The notes beneath the pieces are model-generated. The model did not search any database, was not told where the DNA came from, and worked only from the letters and a program-made list of their open reading frames with translations. The position numbers and the translations under genes were made by a program. Of a stretch of 64,000 bases of DNA, positions 35,095 to 46,618 are shown one piece after another; the first letter of the stretch is position 1; each line of letters opens with the position of its first letter. This stretch comes from Meghimatium bilineatum (Eukaryota; Mollusca; Gastropoda; Stylommatophora; Philomycidae). The stretch lies in assembly GCA_034231615.1 (NCBI GenBank), contig CM067307.1, positions 3,125,147-3,189,146 on the forward strand, given 5' to 3'.

Positions 35095-35570
35095 TATACT
35101 TTTATACGGATGTAAAAGCTGGACACCCAATGCAGACACCGAAAGATTGATTCGGGCTTTTGAATACATGTGCTACAGACGTTTATTAAGAATACGATAT
35201 ATAAAACACAAGATGAATGTGTTCATCCGGCAGGCAGTAAGCAAACATGCAGGTTATCAAAAACAAGTTTTAACAGTGGTGAAACGGCGTAAACGTGTTT
35301 GGTCTGGATTCTGGACATGTAGCAAAACACTAGTCATTTTCTACAATTATCTTTCAAGGAACGGTTGGATTGGAATAAGAGCTGGTCAAAGAAAAATCAT
35401 CGATTGATAGCATCAAAGAATGGTCATGTATGATTTTTCAACTCTCTTCCGAACAATTCTGGACAAAGATGTTGGGAGGGAGTTTGCGCTGATGTCTCCA
35501 GTGAGGCACAACTACGACCCTGACGGGTTATGGGTATTATTGTTATTATTATTATTATTCGGAGATCTTG
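35095..35570 (+). mobile_element. LINE C-terminal fragment ending in an ATT-rich tail
   Basis: The + strand encodes YGCKSWTPNADTERLIRAFE, MCYRRLLRIRY and VVKRRKRVWSGF, the familiar segment after the reverse transcriptase of many LINEs (usually RIQAFEMRCYRRLLRI and KRKLRWFGH). The frame decays after about 35330. The 3' end is a (TTA)n tract at 35535-35560, as expected of a LINE with a simple-repeat tail. It is a different family from the copies at 9.9 and 45.6 kb. Confidence 0.7.
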
Positions 35571-35930
35571 ATTCTCCTGTGCAATCAATTCATATTTCAT
35601 CCCTGTTCCCATTACCCGGACATGATCATTTAAGCTTTAGTCGTTTTGCTTTGTACGAACTGTGAATTATTCCGTTTCCAGTTTGCACAACGGAGAGGTG
35701 CTTTTATGATGTGACGATATGTCATCCGTAAGATTACACGAGGGCAATGAACCCCACCCCCTCCCTGTACCCCGCTGTATCACTATAAATAATGCTTCTT
35801 TCTAGTTTAAATCGTTATCTTCTTGTCTCCCCCTAGACGGATCTTTTGCTGTTAATTTTCTAAATGTGTTTTTACTATGTGCTCTGATTACCGCCTAAAA
35901 TGTAGGTCAACTAACATAAAACAAACGGGA
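35571..35930. other. unique stretch, nothing recognised
   Basis: No exon, repeat or RNA signature found on either strand. Confidence 0.4.
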
Positions 35931-35931
35931 A

Positions 35932-36082
35932 TTCAACATGGGTAGGGTTAGAGAGTGACAATCGATAGTTCAACATGGGTAGGGTTAGAGAGTGACAATC
36001 GATAGTTCAACATGGGTAGGGTTAGAGAGTGACAATCGATAGTTCAACATGGGTAGGGTTAGAGAGTGACAATCGATAGTAC
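35932..36082. repeat. 37-bp repeat, four units
   Basis: The unit contains CATGGGTAGGGTTAGAGAGT and ends in CAATCGATAGTTCA. Units are essentially identical. The GGGTTAG word occurs once per 37 bp and is not a telomere tract. Confidence 0.93.
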
Positions 36083-36955
36083 TATACGACATAACTGAAA
36101 CAAGTAGACATGTCTTCATTTGGCATGTTGTTGATTGCTGTCACGCTATCCATTGGTTGCTATTTGTATATATGGAGTGGCTTTGGTATTTCATTTTTGC
36201 ATGCGATTCCAAGTATATAAGTATTAACCAACGAATAACAGGGGAATAGCCAAGCAAAAAAACAAATGAAGGCCTAATTACTTCAGAGAAGAGGTATTCT
36301 ACTGCCGATCGATGGCGGTTAGAGATATTGACATTAAATTTCGATGTGAATGTATCTGTGCCACTTTGAAGCTATATTTATAATTTGTAAGTTGACAATA
36401 AAGATCTGGAGAGTTTTTCAGTAAATCAGAGTAAATAGTACCTATTGTACTCTATTTCCACCTGTATGTTTCCGTGGCTACAGAGGGCTATGTGTCTCAC
36501 ATTGAGAACCGCTTATCTATATTAACATAAACCACAACAAATTGCCGTGTCAATTTCACGTCACATTATTAAAATATTGGATTAGAATAGTTTAGCCAAG
36601 CTAAAGTCTACTATGCAAGTACAAGCTACACACGTGACTAATGTCTATCATACAAAGACTTAGTACTAAGTTGGAACAATCGCCTGATGTGTAGACCAGA
36701 AATCTGATTGCTATCTGGACCAAATTTTGAAATTGATCATTGAATTGTCAGTCACGTTCTGAATATGACTGCGTGAAGAGTTTTATTAACAATATGTCAT
36801 CCTCCGTTGTTGTAGGTCAGGTTGTCATAACCATAAGGGGTTCAGATCCTTTGCATTAAGATTACTTTCTGGAAAGAAAAATGTTGCTTCTAAAAGATAT
36901 CACTTTTACATTTGCATGTTGTTAGATTAAACAAATTATTCGTCTTTTCTTCAAA
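36083..36955. other. unique stretch, no supported gene
   Basis: A 36-codon hydrophobic frame at 36110-36220 is the only item noted and is not supported by other evidence. Confidence 0.4.
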
Positions 36956-36957
36956 CA

Positions 36958-37280
36958 CAATTTATCAAAAGCAAATATTTCAATAAATCAAACATCCAAT
37001 AAATCAAATATCCAATAAACCATCCATTAAATCAAATATTTAATACATCAAACGTCCAATAAATCAAATATTTTCATAAATCAAACATCCAATAAATCAT
37101 CCAATAAATCAAATATTTAATACATCAAACATCCAATAAATCACATATTTAATACATCAAACATCCAATAAATCACATATTTAATACATCACATCCAACA
37201 AATCACATATTTAATACATCAAACATCCAATAAATCATACATCCAATAATTCAAATATTAAATACATCAAACAATACATA
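36958..37280. repeat. AT-rich degenerate repeat
   Basis: Words AATCAAACATCCAATAA and AATCAAATATTTAATACATC alternate with no strict period. Looser related words run to about 37490. Confidence 0.8.
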
Positions 37281-37604
37281 AATAAATCATTCAATATATA
37301 TATAATTTTTGAAGCAACCAGTAAAGGAAACAACAAATACATCGAACAATAATAAATAAAGTAGCCGAAAAATTAAACAACCAATAAATCAGACAACCAA
37401 TAAATCATACAGTAAATTAATAAGTCAATAAATCAACTAACCAGTAGTTCGAAAATCCATAAATATAACAACCGATAAATAAGTAAATAAAAAAGTAAAG
37501 TAACCCATATCATTTAATGATGTCTTAGGCGTGTGATATGTTAGCGATCTCACATTTCAGAGGCTCTGCAAATGAGGGAGGTAAGCATCTCATTTCCCTC
37601 GCAT

Positions 37605-38025
37605 GAATCTAGATTGCTACAATAATGCATCTAGACTGGTACAATAATGTATCTAGACTGGTAAAATAATGTATCTAGACTGGTACAATAATGAATCTAA
37701 ATCGGTGCAATAATGTATCTAGATTGGTACAATAATGAATCTAGACTGGTACAATAATGAATCTAGACTGGTACATTAATTAATCTAGACTGGTGCAACA
37801 TCGAATATAAATTGGTACAATAATGAATCCAGACTGATACAATATTGAATATAAATTGGTAAAATAATGAATCTAGACTGGTATAAACATGAATCTAGAC
37901 TGGTATAAACATGAATCTAGACTGGTATAAACATGAATCTAGACTGGTATAAACATGAATCTAGACTGGTATAAACATGAATCTAGACTGGTATAAACAT
38001 GAATCTAGACTGACTGTGTTTCTAA
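37605..38025. repeat. 22-bp minisatellite, about 19 units
   Basis: The left part has GAATCTAGACTGGTACAATA units with many substitutions; the right part (37865-38015) has about seven nearly identical GAATCTAGACTGGTATAAAC units. The homogeneous end marks recent expansion. Confidence 0.93.
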
Positions 38026-38930
38026 CATCAATATAGATTTATCAAACCCGCATTGATATCCTGGCATTGCAATCTTGTTTTAAAATGTGATCTTATTCTT
38101 CGTCTTCCTCGTTTGTTCTCAATTCCCGCAGATTGTCAGGTCGGAGTCTAAAGAAGGAAATGTGCAGTGTCACGGTGCACATAGTGGCTGCGATATCCCT
38201 TCTCGGCCTGAAACATACATCTTCAGTATGGCTTCTGGGGCATGTGGGTGGCAAGGCAAATTCACATACCAACTCTTCATTAGTCGCCTATAACGACATG
38301 CATGTAAAGTAAAAATATGGGTATTCGTTGTCTACACACGTGTACCGACAACACATGCGTGTAAGTTAAACAATATCGCTATTAGTTGTTGCTCTCATTT
38401 GTCTCGACAACACAGATATCAGACCTGTGAGAAATTCATGCATGAAGACTGATGTTTCTGTACTTCAAAAGTGAAAGAAAGTTGTCAACCCTGACCTCTC
38501 TGTACCTGCGCTTCTATGTAATCTTAGTAGACCAAAGTATTCCCAAGTTGTTATTGAATGCACTGACATCTTCGTTTATTCAGGGTCAATGTCTGTCTAT
38601 GATGTTATACCATTATATTTTATGCTGAAATAGAACATGAATACTGCGGGGATGTTCGTGATACAATCTTACAAAACATGATAAGTAAGAATTTTACAGT
38701 CTCAGTTGGGGCATGTTAAAAACAATGTTGAGAAACACTGAACTAACGTATTAATGTCATGTTTTGCATATCTCATGTTATTTTTTGTAAACAAACTTAC
38801 ATTGTCAACCGTCACAGCGAAATGTTTTGTGTTAGTTTTCCTTTGATGTTCATACAAAATTCATGAAACTACCATCATTAAGTACCGTCTCCGCGACGAA
38901 GGTTGACTGCCACAGACTTCAAAAATTCAC
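38026..38930. other. unique stretch, possible SINE domain fragment
   Basis: About 38225-38300 has CTTCATTAGTCGCCTATAAC then GACATGCATG, which recalls a conserved SINE central motif (TCGCCT, then ACGACATGCATG); this is from memory and uncertain. A 68-codon frame at 38087-38293 covers it and is probably not a gene. Confidence 0.3.
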
Positions 38931-38939
38931 TGTCTCTTG

Positions 38940-39335
38940 TGTTGATGGTTCACTCTGCTAAATTGTAACATGTCCATCTCGCGATGTTGCTCTCCCACTT
39001 GTATCTCTGCCTAACTATTTCTCGCCTCCCCTCTGACTTTACGCTCATGTAAGATCTTCAACAAGGTATTATGTCTTTTAATGTGTCCACAATATTTTAT
39101 TTGCTTGATCTTTATGCCCTTTAATAATTCTTTCTTCATATTAAGTGATGTTAGAACCTTTTAGTTTGCTTTCTTCTCTTTCCATAATGTTCTCCCTATT
39201 CTTCTATAGGCCCTACATCCATATCTGAAAAAAATATGTTTTCTGATTGCTTGTTTATTGTCCATGTTTCTGAGCCATACATTAATACATATTAGATGTA
39301 GCATTGCATAATACATATTTTTTAATGAAACTAAC
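38940..39335 (-). mobile_element. degenerate LINE C-terminal fragment
   Basis: Read on the minus strand, interrupted frames give NMDNKQAIRKHIFFRYGCRA, a Trp-Lys-rich stretch, then IKQIKYCGHIKRH and LKILHERKVRGEARN. The order resembles the LINE segment with a GHI-x-RH motif followed by E-G-x-x-x-G. Frameshifts and stops are numerous, so this is an old copy. Confidence 0.5.
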
Positions 39336-39559
39336 CATTATTTAAATCAAGAATTATATAATGTATGAGCAGTCATATGAAACTTGTTGCAGAACGTGAT
39401 TCTGCTGACTCAGAACTCGCAGTGTAGCAATGCTCTGTTGATGTATCCATCCAATCTAGAGGAGAAACTGTTCCACATTAATACGTCTTACTGGACTACC
39501 TTATGTAACGAATTGTTAAGATAATCTGGGGACGAATCAAGATAGTACCGCATTTCTAG

Positions 39560-40178
39560 ATCTTGTCGTTCAACAACTATTTGACAATCTTTCATACAAG
39601 GTTTTTATACAAGAAATAATGAAAAGTGTAACTGCAGATTTTGCCTTGTACGAAGGTACAGTTTTTCTGGAGTGAATTGCAAAAGGAGTTCTTCGCCTTG
39701 CTACTACGAACAAGTATATGGCAGGGATAATGCAATTCACTTTGTAGTTATTGTTAGAGTAGACGTTAGTTACAGTCGAGGGATAGTTCCAACTGAATAA
39801 TTGCAAGTGGATGGATCATTGACACACAGTAACAGAAATCTGACACTGCCGAATGTTTACGATTCTAGACGCGTTATTTTGGTACCAAGTGTGAACAATC
39901 TTGACGCTGTGGAAGTGTCACACTCTTGTGGTAATCTTATACCAAAAGAAATGAATATTATAAAGTTGTGTTGTACTAACGATGCCAAACCGTGCTATCC
40001 AAGAATTGCCATCAATGGATCTGTTGTCACGGAGAACACATCGACGTGTGTAACATACCAGCTCACACCAAATGATGACAAATATTCACTCAATGTAACC
40101 AAATCTGTATCAATGTGTAGTTTGGATAATTACATCACAACCAGTTCATGTTTACTATTTTCAAAGGCATTACAATAA
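39560..40178 (+). pseudogene. Ig-like membrane protein family, broken fragment C
   Basis: From about 39595 the + strand encodes QEIMKSVTADF, then (after stops and a frame change) CKRSSSPCYY, then from 39798 LTLPNVYDSRRVILVPSVNN and CCTNDAKPCYPRIAINGSVV to DNYITTSSCLLF. These align in order with about residues 60-255 of intact copy B at 60.2 kb (FEIMKAGTSRF, CKPIIKTCYC, CCTNAALPCYPRISLNGSVV, NYITTSSCNLL). The signal peptide, the Ig-like domains and the membrane segment are absent, and at least two stops interrupt it, one just before 39801. It lies in opposite orientation to copies A and B and is clearly more divergent. The right end fades into CA-rich sequence. Confidence 0.75.
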
Positions 40179-41040
40179 TATCTACACATTCACACATCTG
40201 CGCATACAAATAATGCAGTATTTCAATTATTAGTAACGGACAAACTGATTATATAACAATCTACAAGATACACCTGCACACTGAATATATAACAATTTAC
40301 ACGACACACACACACACACATACACACTCTGACTAAATATCAGATAACATGACGAGGAAGAACATTTGTTATTTTTTATATTTGTGTTGTATAGAAAACC
40401 ATCTTGTATATATGTATATATGAATGGTATAAACATTTGAGGTATTTCTGAAACATTCTACTAACATCAGATTCGAACACACCAAGGAACAGCATAGAAA
40501 AGAATGTGGTGATTTATCTCTGCGCCATGCATGCGAATAATAGAATTATTAATACACACGTTTGGTTTACGGATCACAGACGACAATTATAGTAAGATTG
40601 AGTTTATAGGATTAACGTTGTGACATGGAAGTGTAGATTGTATTCAACAAATAGTTGAACTATAGGAAGTTTCAAGAGTTCAACATCTTGGAAGAGAGAA
40701 ACTGTTCAGCTTATACCTTGACCTACGCCCAGTATAGACGTATGAACAGCAAATAAAGATGACCTTATTCTGTACGTTTATGAAAATTGCCGTGTTTTTT
40801 TTGGTCAATAGTTTTATAATTGAAGTCGTGCCAAAAAGGCAAGACCGACCAACGAGATTCATGGAAATAATAAACAATCAGCCTCTTTTGGTAATGGTTA
40901 CATTCTTTTCAGAGGTCTTACAGTGCTGTCAATGGTTACGACTTATCTAAAAATAGTGGAGTAATAGGAAGTCAAAAAAGCTGAATATCTTAGCGGGCAT
41001 GAAGTGTAGAGCTTATCTCAGTAATATTTGAGCATATGGT

Positions 41041-41260
41041 GCCGCATGGCCGAGAGGTTAGAGTGTTGGTCTTACAACCATGAGTCGACACTGGGTTCGA
41101 CACTGGGAAGGAACTTATTTACTTTCTTTTCCTGTCATAGGTTAACTTAAAAAAAAAAAACCAACCCTGTATATGACGTGTATACAGCGAGTGAATGTGG
41201 CCTGTATCACAAGAACCACACACAACATCCCATGTAAAAACCTAACAGGGAGGCGCGTAG
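41041..41260 (+). mobile_element. tRNA-derived SINE, copy 1
   Basis: An A box TGGCCGAGAGG (41047-41057) fits TRGYNNARNGG exactly. A B-box-like GGTTCGACACT starts at 41094. The head resembles a class II (Ser/Leu-type) tRNA but lacks a matching acceptor stem. The body (GTGAATGTGGCCTGTATCAC and after) is shared with the copy in the second duplicate. Confidence 0.55.
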
Positions 41261-41384
41261 AATTGACAATGTTTGTTTACAGTGATACTAAAATGGATTT
41301 CCTGCAGAAAAAAAGGAACATTATGTAAAAGTCACATAATTTTAATCCATGTTTAGAAATGTCGATAAAGGGTGACAATGACAT

Positions 41385-41570
41385 ACGTGAATGGCTCCGA
41401 CATGAGTGAATGGCTCTGACATGAGTGACTGGCTCCGACATTAGTGAATGGCTCCGACATGAGTGAATGGCTCCGACATGAGTGAATGGCTCCGACATGA
41501 GTGGGTGGCTCCTTGATTGAGTGGCTCCAACATGAGTGAGTGGCTCCGACATGAGGGATCGGATTGTATT
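41385..41570. repeat. 19-bp minisatellite, about 9 units
   Basis: Units are GTGAATGGCTCCGACATGA with small variants. The second duplicate holds only about four (56190-56290). Confidence 0.9.
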
Positions 41571-41727
41571 GCCTAGTAGCATTTGTAAAGAGTTCAATAG
41601 ATTTCGAATCCTTGGCATGCCGAGTCCACAACAACGAAAGAGCCGAGACATTAACGTCATACGCACCATTACTATAAGAATTATTAATGAACAAGAATAT
41701 CACATTAACATCTCTACACGAACGCCG

Positions 41728-42380
41728 TTTGCTCGGTGTGATGTTTGCTCGGTGTGGTGTTTGATCGGTGTGATGTTTGCTCGGTGTGACGTTTGCTCGG
41801 TGTGACGTTTGCTCGGTGTGATGTTTGCTCGGTGTGATGTTTGCTCGGTGTGACGTTTGCTCGGTGTGACGTTTGCTCGGTGTGATGTTTGCTCAGTGTG
41901 ATGTTTGCTCGATGTGACGTTTGCTCGGTGTAACAGTTGCTCGGTGTGATGTTTGATCCATGTTGTGTTTGCTTGGTGTTATATTTGCTCCGTGTGGTGT
42001 TTGCTCGGTGTGATCTTTGCTCGATGTGATGTGTGCTCGGTGTGGTGTTTGCTCGGTGTGATGTGTGCTCTGTGTGGTATTTGCTCGGTGTGGTGTGTGT
42101 TCTGTGTGGTTTTTGCTAAGTGTGGCGTTTGCTCAGTGTGGTGTGTGCACGGTGTGGTATTTGTTCGGTGTGGTGTGTGTTCGGTGTGGTGTTTGCTCGG
42201 TTTGATTTTTGTTAAGTGTGGTGTGTGCTCCGTGTGATGTTTTCTCGGTGTGGGTGTTTGCTCGATTTGAAGTTATGTCGGTGTGGTGTATGCTAGGTGT
42301 TGGTGTTTTCTGGGTGTGGTGTTTGCTCAGAGTGATGTTTTCACGTTGTGATATTTGCTGTGTGTGGTGTTTACAGTATG
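41728..42380. repeat. 16-bp minisatellite, about 40 units, copy 1
   Basis: The unit is TGCTCGGTGTGATGTT with drift of the second half (GTGGTGTG, GTGACGTT). It ends in a conserved spacer (TTGCTGCCCTAAACAT and following) shared with the end of the corresponding array in the second duplicate. Confidence 0.9.
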
Positions 42381-42443
42381 ATATTTGCTGCCCTAAACAT
42401 TTCTGTCTGATTGCTGTATTATTATAGTTATTGAATTCAGAAT

Positions 42444-42597
42444 CCCGCCGAAGACGGATGTGTCGGGCCATTAGCGCAAATGAAACAGAGACACAACGCA
42501 TTTCCATTTTCTGGACTACATCCTGCTGGAAATCTAGCAGGACCATGATCCCGCTAGATCCAGGTGGAGTTTGAGAATGAACGCAGAAAAAGAAGAA
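42444..42597 (+). mobile_element. short interspersed element with GAA-rich tail, flanked by target-site duplication
   Basis: A 154-bp insert is flanked by the 11-bp direct repeat GAATTCAGAAT (42433-42443 and 42598-42608). The second duplicate has a single GAATTCAGAAT (57952-57962) and no insert, i.e. an empty site. It begins CCCGCCGAAGACGGATGTGT, passes TTTCCATTTTCTGGACTACA and TTTGAGAATGAACGCAGA, and ends in AAAAAGAAGAA. The tail plus target-site duplication indicate retroposition. No pol III box or coding capacity is seen; it could be a LINE 3' end. Confidence 0.8.
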
Positions 42598-42608
42598 GAA
42601 TTCAGAAT

Positions 42609-42930
42609 TAATAAGGAGGAATACATTGTTGATTTAATTTTCAATCGCCTCCTGAATGCAGACACTACTATAGATGATACATCTAGGATAGGATTTGTAT
42701 ATGTAGAAACTATTGTAGAAGATGTTTCTAGGATACGATTGTTGAATGTAGACACTATTTTAATCTAGGATACGATTGTTGAATGTAGAGCCTATTATAT
42801 ATGATACATCTAGAATACGATTGACTAATGTAGACATTATTGTAGATTATACATCTAGGATACGATTGTTGAATGTTGACACTATTATAAATGGTACATC
42901 CAGGATACAATTGTTGAATGTAGAGACTTA
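42609..42930. repeat. diverged 37-bp repeat, few units, copy 1
   Basis: Six to eight irregular copies of words like TAGGATACGATTGTTGAATG and GTAGACACTATT. The second duplicate carries the expanded form at 57995-59925. Confidence 0.8.
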
Positions 42931-42934
42931 TATA

Positions 42935-43250
42935 TGTAGTGGGTTGCTCTATGTAGTATTTGTTCCGTGTAGTATTTGCTCCATTTAGTATTTGCTCCAT
43001 GTAATGTTTGCTCCGTGTAGTGTTTGCTCCATGTGGTGTGTTGCGCCATGTACTGTTTGCTCCGTGTAGTCTTTTCTCCATGTAGTATTTGCTCCATGTA
43101 GTGTTTGCTCCATGTAGTGATTGTTCCGTGTAGTGTTTTCTCCATGTAGTGTTTGCTCCATGTAGTGTTTGCTCCATGTAGTATGTTGCTCCATGTAGTG
43201 TTTGTTCCGTGTAGTGTTTCCTCCGTGTAGTGTTTGCTTAATGTAGTGTT
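42935..43250. repeat. second 16-bp minisatellite, about 20 units
   Basis: The unit is TTGCTCCATGTAGTGT. It is related to, but distinct from, the array at 41728 and is followed by a second version of the same spacer (GCTGCAGTAAACATATGTGT). Copy 1 thus holds two array-plus-spacer modules where copy 2 holds one. Confidence 0.88.
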
Positions 43251-43636
43251 TACAGTGTGGTTTTCGCTGCAGTAAACATATGTGTCTTATTACTGTGTTA
43301 TTATAGTGTATGAATTCAGAATTGATAAGGACTACATTTTTCGTATAATTTTCAATGGACTGTTGAATGTTGACACAATTATACTTGATATATCTAGGAT
43401 ACGAATATTTGGTATTCAGTTTCGTACGTGGATGTCTGAGCGTCATCGATAACAGTGAGAAATGTGTTCAACAATTGCACCTCAAGAAACATCAGTTATA
43501 CATACACTATGATATTTGCCTCAAGAGACTGAGTATCCATAGGTGTGCCCGGAGTGGAACGACTACGACTCGTAATCAATAATCAATGTAGCTGTTAACA
43601 CTTATATTGATATTGTACATGTAATCGATATTTGCG

Positions 43637-45345
43637 TTACAGGAAACGTGTATGTATCTTGTTTGCATCATTTAGTACTAAACCCAGAAGTAAACCAAGC
43701 ATTAAGCTGACAAACCCTGCAGTGTGAAAAATGATTAAAGTTGATGGCGAAGTATTGGACAAAGATTGTTGTGAACTTGCAGCAAGTTGGTTATCAGTTT
43801 CAGCAAAAACAATGAAATCTGAACGAATACAAGAGTCATTTCCTGTGTTGCTACAGTGTGCAGCTATACGTACATGGTTCTCGTAGCTGAAAGAAAATGA
43901 AAACGCCATGAGATAATCATTTTCGTTGGGATACACGGCGATAGCTTGTTGATAAATTGAAGACCTTGGCATATCGTTGCATTATCACACTCCCTAGTTA
44001 TTAACATACTAAGCCTATCATCATTGGCTGGAATATTTTGTACGAGACAATTTCGGTAGATCATCCAATTCAATTTTACCTTGTCTGTAGGTATATTCTT
44101 CTCAACATATCCAGAACACACAGAAATTACAACGCCGGGTCTGGGTGAGGCAATAATTGCCGATCCGTTTGATTGTTTCGAGGCCACAGATACTGTAACT
44201 CGCATATTTTTAACGGGAAACTGCACTTTAATTCTATAGTTCATCCTACTCGTAAAGTCATCTGTATAATGACACTGACAGGAATAGTTTCCTTCGTCCA
44301 CATTCTGAAGAAATAATATTGTCATTAATAAAGTGTACGCTGGTAAATCTCCCGTAATTCTTAACCGCGGGTGATACCGTACACCATACGTGATATTGAT
44401 CTCGTTCATTGTAGCAATATTATACCAGAATTGAGTAATGTACCACATTGTAATTTTGGTTAATGTATACCCTTCTCCAGGCTTATCACATTTGCAAGTC
44501 ACCGTGATGTCTGCACCAATCACTAAATCACCATTAAAGGAAACAGTACCGATTTTTGGAATCCTGAATTCTGGTAATGTAAGGAGATTACAGGAACTAG
44601 TTGTGATGTAGTTACATGAACACATGGAATACGATTTAGTCAGATTCACTACATAATTTTCATTCTCTGGTGTAATTTCGTATGTTACACACGGTGAATT
44701 TTTGTCAGCAACAACAGAACCATTTAAAGAAATTCTTGGATAACAAGGCAATGCAGCATTAATGCAACACAACGTTATATTATTCTTGAATTTCGGTGTT
44801 AAATGAATCCCACAAGACTACATGTTTTCCATAGCCTTGTTACCATTGACACGCAATACCAGAATTCTGTTCCTTAAATTGTAATTAAGTGGTAAAGTAT
44901 GGTTTTTATCACTGTATATAATGTATCCTTTCTTGTTCTCTCATGTACCTCTAATTATCGCTCCACTGTGACTTTTGGAAGCTATAGAAGTGGCAAAAAC
45001 TACAGCCGACCCATCGATTATTCTAACATAGTTACAGTAACAAGTTTTGATAATGGGTTTACAATACTCCATATTAGGTCCAATTGATACTGTGCATAAA
45101 TCTTTGAATCTGCTAGTACCTGCTTTCATAATTTCAAATGTTACGGAAGAATCCCAACCTGCTTCATAGTGTTCAAGATATCGTGGACCGAAATATCCGA
45201 TAATTCTAAACTTAGCGTTGTTCCGCAACAAATTTACAGCACATGATGTTAAGTACCCCATATCACCCAGAATGATTGCCTGAGTATCGATACCTTGTGA
45301 ATTTATAATGAGCAGAAACACTATGGAAAGCATGATTGTCTGCAT
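43637..45345 (-). pseudogene. Ig-like membrane protein copy A, disabled
   Basis: Matches intact copy B along its whole length, but is disabled by TGA at 44941-44943 and TAG at 44818-44820, both where copy B has Trp, and by a 1-base deletion near 43948-43950. It also has a 6-bp in-frame difference after PGEG, and the Cys of FSCSFSY in the second Ig-like domain is replaced by Phe. The start (MQTIMLSIVF) and the membrane segment are preserved. The lesions are few, so loss was recent and followed or accompanied the duplication. Upstream, a LINE derivative is inserted at 45607. Confidence 0.88.
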
Positions 45346-45606
45346 ATTATTGAGACGGGAAGAATAATCAACAAATTGATTAGTTCCAGGAAACTAGAAT
45401 ATGGAGGAGTGAAATTCAGCAGTGCATGGCGAACTATATTATCTTTATCAAGGTTGGACTCCTACAAACACCGCAACGAAACTGTTAAGGGGTGCAGGAA
45501 CTATAAATGTTTTATGACAACAACTCACAATAAACAGCAAGGAACTGTGGTACAGTTCGTATAGAAATAGTTCAGAATTATGATGGTATGATCACTAGCC
45601 TACACA

Positions 45607-46608
45607 TTATCTGCCCACCGGGTAATGTAGGCGAACACCAGCAACGCGGTGTGGACCGCATGGGGCATGGTGAGACACGTAGAAAACCATTGTCATCCAC
45701 TTCATCGTACTTCACTTCCAGTCGTCTCGATTCTTCTTGCCACTGGTTTCAAATGAGGTCCGACAAGAGAGTGAGGGCGACGCTTTGCACAACTCTTCCT
45801 CACTTTAATCCAAATCCCCAGTGCAAGTCATTTTCACATTCACGAATATTCACCCGAAGGGAAAAGCTTTTCCCACTGACTCTTGGAGCATGGAATGTAC
45901 GCACACTCCTCGACAATGACTCTAACACAAATAGACCGATTCGAAGAACAGCCCTGATTGGGAGAGAGTTAGCAAGGTACCATATTGACATATCAGCTCT
46001 GAGTGAAACACGACTTGCTGGAGTCGGTCAGCTCTGTGAAAGAGTTGCAGGATATACATTCTTTTGGAGCGGAAGAGATATTAAGGAAAGACGTGAAGCA
46101 GGAGAGCGCTGGTATCCCAAGCATTGACACGATCCTGATGCAGACACAGATTCGTTGGGCAGTTCATTTGGTGCGTATGCCAGATCATCGTCTGTCAAAG
46201 ATACTTCTCTATGGTGAGCTAGAGAAGGGTATGCGATCTCAAGGTGGCCAAAGGAAGCGCTACAAGGACTCGTTAAATAACTCACTGAAAGCCTTTGAAA
46301 TAGACCACGATACATGGGAAGAACTTGCACAAAATAGATCTACATGGCGTTCTAAAATAAAAAAGAGCGCATCATCTTGTGAAAAGAAAAGAAATGCAGC
46401 AGCTCAACAGCGGAGAGCAGCTAGAAAGTCACGGATAGACCAAGATCCGTCTACAGTCGTCATTCCATGTCCAAACTGTCCAAGGACATTTACAGCTCGA
46501 ATAGGGCTCATCTACGAACTCATAATCAAGGACATAACTAAAATGGAATTTTCAAAAGTGGATGTAACAAATGGTCATCATCACTTGTGATGGACGAACA
46601 ACATTAAC
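45607..46608 (+). mobile_element. internally deleted LINE with target-site duplication
   Basis: Flanked by the 10-bp direct repeat AGCCTACACA (45597-45606 and 46609-46618). The second duplicate has it once (62146-62155) with no insert. The 5' half encodes the start of an AP-endonuclease domain (LGAWNVRTLLDN, ARYHIDISALSETRL, FFWSGRDIKERREAG). It jumps near 46100 to the ORF2 C-terminus: IRWAVHLVRMPDHRLSKILL, YGELEKGMRSQGGQRKRYKD, WEELAQNRSTW, then a zinc-finger-like CPNCPRTFTARIGLI. The rest of the endonuclease and the whole reverse transcriptase are missing, and the frame changes at the junction. It may have moved as a deletion derivative using enzymes from an intact relative. Confidence 0.85.
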
Positions 46609-46618
46609 AGCCTACACA

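Noticed and set aside
35932-36082. interstitial telomere repeat (GGGTTAG)
   Set aside because: The word occurs once per 37-bp unit rather than as consecutive hexamers.
36110-36220. 36-codon hydrophobic ORF
   Set aside because: Short, without homology, splice or promoter support.
38087-38293. 68-codon frame starting with a hydrophobic stretch (MILFFVFLVC)
   Set aside because: It could pass for a small secreted protein, but the C-terminal part overlaps a probable SINE motif, and there is no further support.
41041-41115. functional tRNA gene
   Set aside because: It has A and B boxes but no complementary acceptor stem, and the following sequence is a SINE body. Its duplicate at 55862 is decayed.
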